Shown piece by piece: positions 26,274-38,094 of a stretch of 64,000 bases of DNA. Under the pieces are notes generated by a model that was not told the origin of the DNA, ran no database searches, and was given only the letters and a program-made list of their open reading frames with translations. The stretch comes from Hemibagrus wyckioides (taxonomy: Eukaryota > Chordata > Actinopteri > Siluriformes > Bagridae), in the NCBI RefSeq assembly GCF_019097595.1, contig NC_080734.1:10549392-10613391 (forward strand), read 5' to 3'. Each line of letters starts with the position of its first letter. Positions within the stretch are counted from its first letter, which is position 1. Position numbers and translations under genes: made by a program.

Positions 26274-27250
26274 TATATTGCTTAATTAAAGAATGACACT
26301 TGATCATTTGTGTCCATTCACAGCAGTGCAGCTTGCCTATGTTCTAAAGACTTGCCTATGGAGGAAAACGTTCTGAAGGTTTTTAAGCTCTGACACCTCA
26401 GACTTCTTCTTTAAATGACAAATAAACGTCTCTTTATACACTATAATCAACAAACCTGGTGGAGGAGGTGCTGTCAGTATTTAATAATTTGTGATTATGT
26501 CCTGACAAATAAAAGTTAAGCACATCATTATGATGAATACACAACAAACAACTCAAACCCAACCGAAAGGAACTCAGGTGCTGGATACAGGAATGCACAC
26601 AGATGAGATAGAAATTCACGATAAAAGTAGTGAACAGGAACTACAGCACACTAGACGCTGACTAACATTCTTCAGCATGTGCAATTTTAACTTGAGTCAC
26701 ACATTACGAATAATACTCAACAGGTTTTTGTGAAATCCTGCCGCAACCTTATATTATGAGAAAGCACAAGGCTTCAGGCTGACATGGTTCTCGAGAGCAG
26801 TAGGACATGATGTCAACGTAGAAAATGCTTTTGGATTGTTGCAGCTTGTCTCACAATGGAAAGATACCGTATGCATGCGTGTAACCTGCACAGTGTGGAT
26901 TTACGGTACACCCTGCAATTTGTAATCAGATATTACGTATCTGCACGCAGAGGCAAGCCACAGAGAGGAGCTTATCGCAGCTGACCTCGGTGGAGCCATG
27001 TTTTGAAAACAAAGAAACTTCAGTACCGTTTCAGTACAAAACCATTTAGTCTTTTTTAGTTTAGATAGTTTACAGGGTTCTAATGTTCTCACATTCAGTG
27101 TATTTTAGTCAAGATAAACAATTACACAAAAATCCCTGAAAGCATTCTGATGTCAGATTGCCTTATAACTGGACATCTTAGATTATTGGGTAGATTTAAA
27201 AAGAGAGATTAACTTACCTGAAAATGATCCAGATGGTAATCAGCCAGCAG

Positions 27251-27285
<35 letters not shown>

Positions 27286-28086
27286 CTTAAGTTTTAAGTT
27301 AGACTCAATTTCAAACACCTGTCATGCAGCAATAACATTGAGCTTTCACATGTTTCTCCTAAATTCATAAACAATTCAATTAAATATTCATTCATAAATA
27401 ACAATTGTACTAAAAGTTATGAATAGTGTGTCTGAGTAAACAGGTACATTCTCTATGAAAACAAACTCAAACAAAGACAGACATTACAGATGACAGATAT
27501 GTCCTGTCTTAAATTTTGAAATATACTCAGAGATGTATCCTGAGATGCCTCTCCACTACATTACACAATACTATGATGTCTCATTGTGCTGGGAAACAGG
27601 TAATAATGCGCTTATAGATCTGGCACACAGCCAGGAATGAACTACATGGATGTGATAAGACACAGCTATGCATTCTAAAGTCTAGCATGAGACTAAGGCT
27701 TTTCACACTTGAAATAGTTAACCCTGGGTTATCATAAAGCCCGGGCAAGCAGAACTCTGGGTTATCTTGTTTGGTGTTTCACACTGCTCAAACTTTACCC
27801 GGGGTTAACAATTAATCCTATGTACTCACGTTTCACACTGTACATTCATCAAACCCCTAGGTTAATACCCCTATTTGCATATAAGCATATCTTCTTTGCA
27901 TGTTCACATATGAACAACCATGGCTGGATAAAATAAAGCATGTAGCTGGTTTAAACAATGGATTGTCTCACGATTTCACATCAGAGAAAAAAAGAGACAC
28001 ATCAGCTATTCTCCACCCGAGCAGATATCTTTAGATTTCACAGCTTTCTAATATTTTCTGGCCTTTATTACCATTTTTGTTGGGTA
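26274..28086. other. nhsl1 intron segment, no gene
   Basis: There is a GA repeat at 27252-27283. At 27701, 27778 and 27831 the word TTTCACACT is followed about 20 bases later by a GGGTTA-type word (GGTTAA in the third). This looks like an interspersed element with internal direct repeats; I cannot name it. No exon was seen. Confidence 0.5.
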
Positions 28087-28312
28087 GAATAGAATACAAG
28101 GCTTTATTTGTCACATATACATTATAGCACAGTAAAATACTTTTATGTATATCCCAACTTTGGAGAGTTGGAGATAAAGAACAGGGTCAGCCATGATATA
28201 GCACCCCAGAGAAGTGTGGGTCTCCTTCAAGGGCCTTGTTCAAGGGCCTAACAGTGGCAGCTTGGCAGCATTGGTGCTTGAACCCCAATCCTCCAATCGA
28301 CAACCAACTGAC
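28087..28312 (-). mobile_element. tRNA-derived SINE, family S (copy 1), joined to a minisatellite
   Basis: On the minus strand it has a B-box-like GGGGTTCAAGCA, then CTGCCAAGCTGCCACTGTTA, a GGCCCTTGAACAAGG block, then ATCATGGCTGACCCTG, and a tail ATATGTGACAAATAAAGCC. Copies are also at 41067-41283 and 43910-44110. The head (A-box side) gives way to the 19-bp minisatellite at 28313. Confidence 0.75.
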
Positions 28313-29100
28313 AAAGAGGGTCAGCATTACCACAGCAGATCAGCAATGCCATAGAGGATCAGCACTACCACAGAGGATCAGCACTGACACAGAGGATCAG
28401 CATTGACACACAGGATCAGCATTGACACAGAGGATCAGCATTGACACAGAGGATCAGCACTGACACAGAGGATCAGCACTGACACAGAGGATCAGCATTG
28501 ACACAGAGAATCAGCAATGCCATAGAGGATCAGCACTGACACAGAGGATCAGCATTGACACAGAGAATCAGCATTGACACAGAGGATCAGCACTGACACA
28601 GAGGATCAGCATTGACACAGAGAATCAGCAATGCCATAGAGGATCAGCACTGACACCAAGGATCAGCACTGTCACAGTGGACCAGTACTAACAGTAGATC
28701 AGCACTGCCACTGAGGATCAGCACTGACACCAAGGATCAGCACTGTCACAAAGGATCAGCACTGTCACAAAGGATCAGCACTGACATAGAGTATCAGCAC
28801 TGACATAGAGGATCAGCACTACCACAGAGGATCAGCAATGCCATAGAGGATCAACACTGACACAGAGGATCAGCAATACCATAGAGGATCAGCACTACCT
28901 CGGAGGATCAGCACTGACACCAGGGATCAGCACTGTCACAGTGAACCAGTACTGACACAAAGGATCAGCACTGTCACGGTGGATCAGTACTGACACAAAG
29001 GATCAGCACTGTCACGGTGGATCAGTACTGACACAAAGGATCAGCATTGCCACAATGAACCATTACTGCTTTGGAGGATCAGAACTGCAACAGAGGTTAA
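28313..29100. repeat. 19-bp minisatellite, about 40 units
   Basis: The unit is close to GGATCAGCACTGACACAGA, with variants such as GCAATGCCATA and GCACTGTCACGGTG. Local higher-order copies are visible, for example a 38-bp pair repeated near 28960-29050. It begins exactly at the head end of a minus-strand SINE. The units are contiguous and there is no unique spacer, so it is not a CRISPR-type array. Confidence 0.9.
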
Positions 29101-29460
29101 ATATTGCCACAAAAACAGTACAGCCTCAGAGGATCCGTACTAATGAGAGTGAGAACTGCTAGTGAGGATCAGCAATGCCCCAGAAAATTAGCATTTCTAC
29201 ACAAGTCCTGCGCTGCCTCATTAATTAGAACAAAGCCCATACAATGTTAGCACTGCCAGGAAAAATAAGCACTGTCACACAAACCAGCCACAAGACTACA
29301 CTTATCTTATGACTTTCATGCAAATTCTTCACTGTCAGAAAAGATCACCCGAAACTGTTACACTGTCAAAAAACATTCTTAACACAAGGACTGGCATTGC
29401 CACCCAAACCTGACAGCGACACAGAGGATCGAAATCGGCACAGAGTAGCACACTTCCATG
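29101..29460. repeat. decayed edge of the 19-bp minisatellite
   Basis: Scattered words such as GTTAGCACTGCCAGG, AAGCACTGTCACAC and GACACAGAGGATCG show that the array once extended to about 29460 and has since decayed on this side. The left part is much more regular. Confidence 0.5.
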
Positions 29461-30660
29461 ACTGCCGTCAAAAACATCCTGTCACACAGCGACCGGACTT
29501 CTGAAATTATGGGTCTACTACAAGGGTCTGACAACCCATAATTACAGGCTCTATTTAAAAAGAGGGCTGGAGCCACATTTAGGGCACTTTAACCAGGCCT
29601 GTGTGTGTTAGTGCCAATCGTATAAATACACAGCCTAAATCACTACTATGAGCAGTTATGAGTAGTAGAATGTTGTATGTTTTTCCTAAATGTATAGGAT
29701 TTCAGAGGAATATTTCCTGCCTCAGGTGTGCAGCTGGGTTCTGCTATGTTCTCTATATGTGCTATAAGAGGAAAACCTTCCTATTTATATTTAATGAAAT
29801 ACATACTTTTTCTAACATGATCCTTTTTATAGTATGCTACATCATTATTTTGCTAATCAGTTGTTAGTTCCCAAGGAACTTAATGAACTAAGAGAAACAT
29901 GCAACATTTACAAACCCGCAAAGGAACCACACCACAGAAGCCTTGCTCATACAGAGCGTTTTTGTCAATCGTCACCAATATCAAGTAACTGATCTGAGGT
30001 GTTCCAAAAGAAACACGAGACAGGATGATGATTTTGTCATGACACGGCAAACATGGCAGGAGATCAAGAAACAAATTTTTGTCTTATCCTAGGTAAGACT
30101 TTTAACACGTGCTGACATTTTCTTGAGTTTATTCTACAAAAAAACAGGCTTTTTGTCCATATGCATTTTTTTCTCAGTACTCTGGTTGTAAATACATCAG
30201 GAGAAAAAAAAACACACACACTTGGTCGTATTCGTTGTGCCTGTCTAGTTCAATCAAACATATAATTGTGTAATAAGCATGGACTGCAAGGCTCAGAAAA
30301 AATGCTGGAGCTAAAATAAAATGAGTCGGATTTGCGATCGGTGGAACACGTGGCGGACTGGGTAGGAAGAAAAGTTTGAAAGATGGACGCACTTATAGTA
30401 AGTGATTTATTGCTTCCTAAAACCTACATCTTTAACAGTCATTTAAATATAGCACCTAAAGTTCTCGAATGATATAAACGAGTAGTAATCTGTGGTGGGA
30501 AACGTGTGAAGGTGAGAGGTGAGGTGTCAGAGGCTGCAGCCATAAATAAGAGAGCACTAATATTAACTCCAAATGCACACAAACGGGTCACAGCCTCAAC
30601 ACGGGCCTGACACCAGCTCTTATTACAGACAGAGTAGAGTTACTGCTGTACTGCAAAACA

Positions 30661-30699
<39 letters not shown>

Positions 30700-31878
30700 A
30701 AGCAGTGGTTAGGAATAAAACAGGAATATTTGCTCGCATTCAAAGATGACAAAGAGGATTTATTTTATAAGGCCAAACAATGTGTCCCAATTATTCAGGA
30801 TAATGTGTATGGAGGGACTCAATGAGCCCAGTGCTGTTCTTTCCATCTATAACAGAGATCCAGTTACAATCAGACCTTAGAAATGACATACACTCCATTT
30901 TATACTTTACAGTCTCCCATATTTCACACACACACACACACAAATTGAAGTCAAACTCCTTTCATTTCAAGGCTAACACTTATCAATATCTAAATCTAAA
31001 CCTGCTTACCTTAGGAAGAATTTCTCACAGCTCATGAATACAAAATGCAGTAGATTTGGATGCAGGGTGTGTTTCCCAAATTCTGCTCCTGCAGCTGTGT
31101 GTATGAAAGTAGCTACAGCCTGGGCATGGAGTAAAGCTTCCCCTCATTGGCATGCACTTTTACACTCGCATCGCCACCAGTTGGTGACATCTCCCATTTC
31201 CGCACACTCATCCTGATGCTCTGTGACCAGCAACACCCCCCGATCACCACCACCACCCCACCACCACCTCCGGGCAGATAAGAGACTAGTGTCAACGACT
31301 TACATACAATAAAAAACCTGTCATAAAGTCAGGACAGTGATCCGATTCTCCCCTCACATGTAAACATCTCACTCTGTTACTTCCTGCTCTGACAGTAACT
31401 GCAGACACAATGGAGGAGTTTACAACACACTCACTCACACACACACACACGTATAAAGCTGCTGTGTGTATAAACCAAGACAAGAGAACACAGGAGGAAA
31501 CTGGCTTGTGGTTTCAGTATGGCACATTTCACTGACAGACAGGCAGAATCCATGAACAGTGCATTCATTCTTTACTTTTCATTTTACCCATCATGCGCAG
31601 GGGTTTTGTGAATGTGTCAGGATAAGGCAGTGCAGTCTCATTTCCATTCTGATGCAAATTCCCTGCAGCATTCTGGCCTCTACATGAGGGCATCGACACA
31701 GAAAATATCGACCTTTAGATCTGTGGAAGAGCTTTGGGATTAGAAGATATGGTAAATTTGCTATTAGAAAACTGTGTGTGTGTGTTAGAAAAACATATCC
31801 TTATAGCAGCATCCAGGAACAAGTGCAAGAACACCTGACACAACTAAGCACAAAAACTCTGAATGAATAGCTGAATGA

Positions 31879-31914
<36 letters not shown>

Positions 31915-31924
31915 ATCCCCTCAC
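29461..31924. other. nhsl1 intron segment just downstream of the first coding exon
   Basis: The donor of the first exon is at 31919-31924. AC repeats are at 30661-30695, 30925-30942, 31436-31451 and 31879-31911; the last lies within 20 bases of the donor. No other exon was seen. Confidence 0.6.
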
Positions 31925-32147
31925 CAATGTAGTGTTGGGGCTCATACACCCAATCATCATCATCGTCCTTCTCTTGGTCTCGGTGTTCTGTGCGTGAGAT
32001 TGTGTTCAGGTCATTGTGGCTGCGGAACAGTTTGCGGGTTTGGCGTGAAAGGGTGGATCCGCTTAGCCAGCTGAGGGCGCGAGTGACTGTGGCGGTCTTT
32101 TCCTTCTTCTCCTTGCGCAAAGAGCCTGAGTGCTTCTCCTTCCGCAT
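31925..32147 (-). CDS. nhsl1: nhsl1 first coding exon, short N-terminal isoform (74 codons + 1 nt)
   Basis: The minus-strand ATG at 32147 opens MRKEKHSGSLRKEKKEKTAT and continues through ALSWLSG, LSRQTRKLFRS and an acidic DDDDDWVYEPQHYI. As I recall, the human NHSL1 short isoform has the same order: MKKEGSSGSF at the start, then LSRAVSWINF, LSRQTKRLFRS, and an acidic stretch with DENWIY just before exon 2. The exon ends CATTG at a GTGAGG donor and contributes 1 nt. Joined to exon 2 the split codon becomes GCT, reading [11 protein letters not shown], as in the human protein. The stretch is basic and serine-rich, with a five-Asp run and a Trp at its end. It has no signal peptide or membrane segment. 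Upstream in-frame sequence reads back to a possible acceptor (ttcag before GTCTTGACC, exon edge at 32207), so about 60 nt of 5' UTR may share this exon. The intron to exon 2 would be about 31.6 kb. Confidence 0.85.
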
Positions 32148-32207
32148 GCTCCACAAGAAAAAGAAAAGGGGGAGAGAGATGGAAGTAGGATTGAGCAGGG
32201 TCAAGAC

Positions 32208-33025
32208 CTGAAATGGACAGAAGGCCACCTGACCTCACAGCTGCATGGTCAATCTTGAAAGAGAAATCTGGAGCACTTTGCAGGCTTTTAGATCCCGAGG
32301 TGTAAATCACACCGAGGTCTTTCTCAGATATTCAGATCCTGAAGAGCTGTGCAATAATCCAAGACACTTCACTTGTGCATTTTGCCTCAGTCATTGATAA
32401 AACACAGATACTGTTCTTAGAGACTGATGTCTTCTATCCATTACCTTTATCCTAGGATTCATCTCAGAGATCCCGGCACAAAGGGTAAATCCCAGAAGGT
32501 GTAATTATCCGAAGCGGCATAATGGAAAAAGAGGAATAGCAGGCTGGTCTTCCCCACTGACACCGACCTCTTTACTCTACTCCGAGTGGAAAAAAAGGAA
32601 TCCCAACACAGCCAAACCACACAGCTCAGCCTGGATTTGGGTGTAGTCCCTAGAAGAAAGTTTAGCTGACCAAAGTTAAAGGAAAAGGGATTTGAAATAA
32701 AAGATCCTGAACGTGTCTGGTGATCAGTCGGCTTTTACAAGCTGTCAGCTGTCCTCAAACATCAGGTTCAAAGTCCTCCTGCTTGTCTTGTCGTTCCATG
32801 AGTCAACCTGGGTATCACCTGAATGAAGTCGTCACTCAGCAGCGGGTGGATGAATAAAGCTTCAGCTTACTTCCTTTATCCTCGTCCTGTTTTTTTTTTT
32901 TTTTTTTTAAATCCGGTGGTCACTGTGTTTGCAGTGAGCCGTGGTTGACAGCTCAGAGGGCTTCAGAGCACTTCGCTCACCGGAAACGCTTGTCCAGACT
33001 TCTCAATCTGAGTGTTTGTTCTCAC
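32208..33025. other. putative short first intron or promoter region of nhsl1
   Basis: No ORF of note. A run of T at 32889-32910 is present. If the donor at 33026 and acceptor at 32208 are used, this is a spliced leader intron; otherwise it is promoter-proximal sequence. Confidence 0.35.
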
Positions 33026-33290
33026 CTGCTGCTGAGACATACGCAAACACGACCACTTGTTTGGAACAGACCTTTGCTGTGTTGGATATAGCTCAGAGTT
33101 CCGCCTGAGGCTAGTGACCGTTCCTCTGTGAGAACATGCTGGCTGATTGTGAGGTTTGGATTACAAACAGAAGGAGTGCTACTGAAATATGACCTGAATG
33201 CCAACCCCCTAACTACTGGCTGCCTATTTACTCTCTGATCTCCACCTCTCTGATCTTTGCTCCTCCCAGTCAGTGGCATGGCAACGGCTT
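33026..33290 (-). other. candidate non-coding leader exon of nhsl1
   Basis: On the minus strand the sequence CAGCAGCAG is followed by GTGAGAAC, a near-ideal donor whose last exon base would be 33026. A matching acceptor (ttcag before GTCTTGACC) lies about 0.8 kb downstream at 32208, ahead of the 74-codon exon. A short 5' UTR exon here is therefore plausible. The upstream limit is a guess: I see no TATA box, only an RFX-like half site (GTTGCCATGCC on the minus strand) near 33276-33286. No long ORF is present. RNA evidence is needed to confirm it. Confidence 0.3.
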
Positions 33291-34021
33291 CCTAACACCT
33301 CCTCCTCCAGGCTCTGCTTCCTACTTCCTCCTCTACGCCCAGGTGTGTGGCCACAAGCAGAGCTGCCTGGGCTGAGAAGCACAATACTGGTGAAGGACCG
33401 CCCAGTTACAGTCTGCAGTCAAGCGCATAATACACAACACACACACACACACACACACAGCAGACTCAGATTGAAGAGATCTGTCTGTTAGACAAACCTG
33501 GTCTGAAATAGAAATTATATTACCCCCACGCCTGCACAGGCTGAAACATGAACACAAAAACAGGTGCAAAGTTCTCTACACACACACACACACACACATA
33601 CATACACACACACACCCCCTGCTGTGAGAGGTGAGAGGTCTGGTTCAGAGATTCACTACAGCAACATTTCACTCTATTCCAGACTTGACATCTCTCCATG
33701 CCATACATGCCAAGAGTGTAGAAAAGCTTTAACAGAAGGACCACGCTTTTGAAAGACCACGTGTGCATCTGTGTGGAAACTGAGTTTCATTGTGTCGATA
33801 TTCCAATATTTACAATATTTAAAGGACAAATCCTTTATATATGTTCAGTTGCCTAAATTCTGTGCATTGAAAGACTTAATGATCTTTGTGTCCCTTTGTA
33901 TTTTAGAATGCATTTTACAATTTCCATCAATTTTCAAATTATTGGAAGTATTTTTTTTTCCCAAGTATTATTATGCATAAATAGTTAACTTCTAGCAATA
34001 ATTTATTGGACTCCTTTCTGC

Positions 34022-34060
<39 letters not shown>

Positions 34061-35153
34061 AATATTATAACCATACATAGTAAACAAACTGGCTTAAATT
34101 TTGTGTTGGTGGAGTTTATTTTAAAAAAAGGAAGAATAAATTATAAACCTAAAAGCATAAATTATAAATATAAAAAATAAAGTCAAGTCTTTTTAATGTT
34201 AAAATTAAACGGTCTATTAAAAAAAAAATCCAAATCTACTCTTGCTTTGCTATTTTTTTGTTTTTTCTTGGATTTGAGACCGACCAGTTTTTAGAGCGAT
34301 GAGACCGACACTCCTCATAGGTATTGGATCATTTTCATTTCTAGATAAAATCATTGTTTTACTTCTAGTTCCTTGCAAAAACCTTCATAGTTTCCATCTT
34401 TTACGGTTTGTGTTATAAAGACAATATGAAGCGCTACCTCTTGTTAATATGTCAATTAATCGGAATATAAATACTTCCTTTTCAAGCAAATAAAATAAGA
34501 ATAGATCAACTCAAGTAATCTGAGGGTCCTGATTTTAATGCGTGAAAATTATGCTCCAGGATTCATAAGGATTCCAAGTGAAAGAAGAACGTTTGAGCTG
34601 TTCAGATCTACAACCCAGTAAACACTGGTCTGAAGCAGCAGATCAGCTGACGCTCCAGTACATACTGTGCTGTTTGTGCACCGCAAACAGAATCAGTGCA
34701 GGACACGGTGCTGTCCGTTTAATCATTAAACACTTTAAATGCTTCCCCTCTTTACTGACCTCTGACTCAGACAGCCAAACTGTACAGGAACATTATCTCA
34801 TCCATATCCATAAAATCTCTTCATAAATATACACACCCTCCATTATACACAAACAAACCCGACGGCAAACCTTTGTCCTGAGCAGTGCAACCAAAGGCCG
34901 TTCACATCCTCACACGCTGTTAATAATTCACCAGAATCAAGAGCCCACTGCTGAGATGAGAGGTGAGAGATAGATGAAGAGTCATAACTCACCTCATCAC
35001 AATAAATAGCTTTATTTAAACATTAAACCTATTACAATATACTAACACTGAATAAAGCTAAAACAAAGCTATGGTTATACTGAAGGCAGGTGCTGGTGTC
35101 GACGTATTATCATGGTTAATCAATAAAATGGTGTGGGAGTGGAGTTAATAAAG

Positions 35154-35250
<97 letters not shown>

Positions 35251-35596
35251 TTTTTCCACAGTTGTGATCTTTTGTTCATATCAGCAGCAGAATCTAAATC
35301 AGGTGGTTTTTCCTAACTTTCCTAAGGTTTACCAAATACAAGATCGTATACTGTGTGTAATACATTCAGACTAAACAACCGATCCTATTCAGTATCTGAT
35401 ACTGTGTAGTTTACACAGGTAACACCTCGAGCAAAGATAGAAACATTTACTCATTTGCTGCTGTTGCTGTTTTTGCACACATTTCAAACTGCCACCAATT
35501 GCTGCTATACAGAAGTGTATATGTTTACAAGAACCCTCCTTGTTTATATTCCTAATATTTTTGGACATTGCACGGCATAACGTATTACACAGAATG
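33291..35596. other. sequence upstream of nhsl1 first exons, no gene
   Basis: It contains AC repeats at 33438-33460 and 33578-33616 and GATA arrays at 34023-34060 and 35154-35251. The rest is AT-rich. No exon of nhsl1 or a neighbouring gene was recognised. Confidence 0.6.
35154..35251. repeat. GATA microsatellite
   Basis: About 24 uninterrupted TAGA units with no GACA variants, unlike the array at 2824-3247. Confidence 0.95.
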
Positions 35597-36090
35597 TACA
35601 CTATATTGGCAAAAGTTTTGGGACGTCTGCCTTTACATGCACATGAAGGTAATATGGAGTTGGTACTGCCTTTGCAGCTATAACAGCTTCAACTCTTCTG
35701 GGAAGGCTTTAGAATTGTGTTTATTCCTCAAAAAGCACATTTGTGAGGTCAGGCACTCATGTTGTATGAGAAGGCCTAGCTTGCAGGCTCATCCCAAAGG
35801 TGTTCTATCGGGTTGAGGTCAGGACTCTGTGAAGTTCCTCCACACCAAACTCGCTCATCCATGTCTTTATGGACCTTGCTTTGTGCACTGGTGTGCAGTC
35901 ATGTTGGAACAGGAAGGGGTCATCCCCAAACTGTTCCCACAAAGATGGGACGATGAAATTGTCCAAAATGTCTTGGTATGCTGAAGCATTAAGAGTTCCT
36001 TTCACTGGAACTAAGGGGCCAAGCCCAGCTCCTGAAAAAGAACACCTGAACTCAATAATTTAGAGGGGTGTCCCAGAACAATGTAGTGTA
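35597..36090 (-). mobile_element. Tc1-like element with both ends, family C, internally deleted (494 bp)
   Basis: The left end is TACACTATATTGGCAAAAGT and the right end, read inward on the other strand, is TACACTACATTGTTCTGGGA. Both sit at TA. On the minus strand it encodes a transposase piece MKGTLNASAYQDILDNFIVP, then SLWEQFGDDPFLFQHDCTPV, which carries the second catalytic Asp of the DDE/D set (QHD), and then KARSIKTWMSEFGVEEL. The N-terminal DNA-binding part and the remaining catalytic residues are missing. It could move only if a full-length relative supplied transposase. Confidence 0.85.
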
Positions 36091-36217
36091 TACTGGTCGG
36101 CGCTATTTTGTGTATTCCGTGTATCTGTCCTGTACTGTTTTGTATTGTCTGTTTGCATTAGGTTGCACACGATGCATTTTATGTGGCTAGGACAACTTAC
36201 TTTCAGTCCTTATCATA
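36091..36217. repeat. unassigned interspersed repeat piece
   Basis: TGCATTTTATGTGGCTAGGA with CAACTTA recalls a common fish retroposon end, but I cannot name the family. Confidence 0.35.
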
Positions 36218-36388
36218 CACACCTAGGGGCAATTTAACAATCCATCTATCGACAGCGGAATGAAACATAGTACCTGGACACAACTCTACACAAACACAGA
36301 GAGAACATGTGAACACACATCAAGCTCAGCACTGAACCCAGGAGCTGTGAGGCAGTGATGCTACCACCCTGTGCCACTGTGCTGCCCC
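36218..36388 (-). mobile_element. DANA/HE1-like tRNA SINE, minus orientation
   Basis: On the minus strand it begins GGCAGCACAGTGGCACAGGG, then GGTAGCATCACTGCCTCACA, GCTCCTGGGTTCAGTG (B-box region) and TTCACATGTTCTCTCTGTG, which is the conserved body of these fish SINEs. It ends in CTGTCGATAGATGGATTGTT and AAATTGCCCCTAGGTGTG. Confidence 0.75.
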
Positions 36389-36701
36389 TTGTAGGGTAAA
36401 AATACCTAGAAAATAGTTGAGATAAATGCAATGCAAATTTGAAATAAATGCAACCCTTCAGATCACAAATGCGAACTATTTTGAGTTTTGTTAAACGGAT
36501 GCCTTGCTGCAAATGCAAACATAATCATGTCTGTGTTTATAGTTTGCCCTAAAACCAAATGAAAAATGCAGCCGCTAACAGGCTGGAGCAAAAAAAACGT
36601 GGTGGTCAAAAGCCCTAGCAACAAACAAACAAACCAAACAAACAAGCAAGTAAACAAACTAAACTAAGCAAAAACATACCACCCTACACAAACTACACTA
36701 A

Positions 36702-36811
36702 TAAATAAATAAATAAATACTTTTTTTTATTAAATAAATAAAAATGTTTATTAAAAAAATAAATAAATGTTATTTAAATAAAAATATATAAATAAATAAA
36801 CAAATAAATAG
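36702..36811. repeat. imperfect AAAT/TAAA microsatellite
   Basis: Blocks of AAAT are interrupted by T-runs and TATA words; a low-complexity region. Confidence 0.8.
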
Positions 36812-37594
36812 CATCAAGCAACTGGTATTCAGAAGACTTTGGGGCAAATATCTAAATTTTAGTAATAAACCATAGCTAATGTTATGGATTTTATTGCCAA
36901 AGCCATAAAATATAATTGCAAAGTACATGGATACAATGACAATCATACAAATGTGTTCTTAATTTTTAATTGTCAAAGTTGTCAAATTGTCAATATTGTT
37001 AATTGTCAAAGCAGACACCTATCTATCAGACACTGAACACATATCACACTGATCACATAAACTTCAATATATTTTCAGCCTGTAACTTCATCACTGAGAA
37101 CAAAATCACAAACATTCTGAAATTTCAGTGATGCAGGAAGAAGTCCTGAGGCCAGCTGCTCCCACAGCGCTCCGACACACACACACACATCAGCTCTGGG
37201 CTGCTACTTTAATTAAAGCTTTACGAAGAGTGAGAAGACGGCTTGAGGGAATAGTTTTCTGACCGACCTTTCTGACCCGACACTTTACAAGTTAGATTTA
37301 TTTGCTCATGTGTTTGTGCTCATGGAAAACTGGCGTGTTAAATAGGTTGCAAAAGTGTGTGGAGTGTAGACATTATAATATGTGAGGAAACAGAGTGTGA
37401 GATTTGTGTGTAGTTCAGGGATGCCATGTGTGAAGTGTGTATTTGAAGTGTTTGTTCAGTTTTGTGTGGTCAGTCACTAAATTCAAGGGTTTATAGAATG
37501 CAGAGAAAAGTGACACTTTCCCAAAATACTGAGTAAACAACATAAGGAAAAAGAAGAGGTGTGGAAAGAGTCAGCAGTTTGAATCAGTTCACAT
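36812..37594. other. no gene seen
   Basis: AT-rich DNA with a short AC run near 37175. No exon or repeat family was recognised. Confidence 0.55.
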
Positions 37595-37870
37595 GCACTA
37601 TATTGCCAAAAGTTTTGGGATACCCCTCCAAATCATTCAATTCAGGTGTTGTTTTTCAGGGGTTGGGATTGACCCCTTAGTTCCAGTGACAGGAAATCGT
37701 AATGCTTCAGTACACTTCTATAGAAATGGTCAAAGATTCCCATAAACACACTCCTAAACCTTGTGGAAAGACTTCCCAGAACATTTGAAGCTGTTATAGC
37801 TACAAAGGGCGGGCCAGCTCCATATTACAATCATGTCCAGATGTCCCAAAACTTTTGGCAAAATAGTATA
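37595..37870 (+). mobile_element. Tc1-like miniature element with both ends, family C (276 bp)
   Basis: It opens CACTATATTGCCAAAAGTTT and closes CCCAAAACTTTTGGCAAAAT then AGTATA. The interior has GAAGCTGTTATAGCTACAAA, the reverse complement of the matching part of 35597-36090, so the two elements face opposite ways 1.5 kb apart. Most of the transposase is deleted. Confidence 0.85.
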
Positions 37871-38094
37871 TCTCAGCATTAACTGTTTGACAGAAGTCAT
37901 TTCATTACACATATTTTAATTCCCCAGTCCCTTTTGGCCCGTTTCTTCCAGCAAATAAGGGGTGGAATTCTAAACACAAAGACATTGTGACCCTGTGCAT
38001 GTCACACCAGTTAAAAGGGGTGTGGCCTTTGCACCTGTCAGAACCTAATAAAGAAGGAATGGACTTTGTGCTTATGGAAGCATTCTACTAAAAG

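Noticed and set aside
28313..29100. Regular repeats that might suggest a CRISPR array
   Set aside because: The units are head to tail with no unique spacers, and the DNA is vertebrate.
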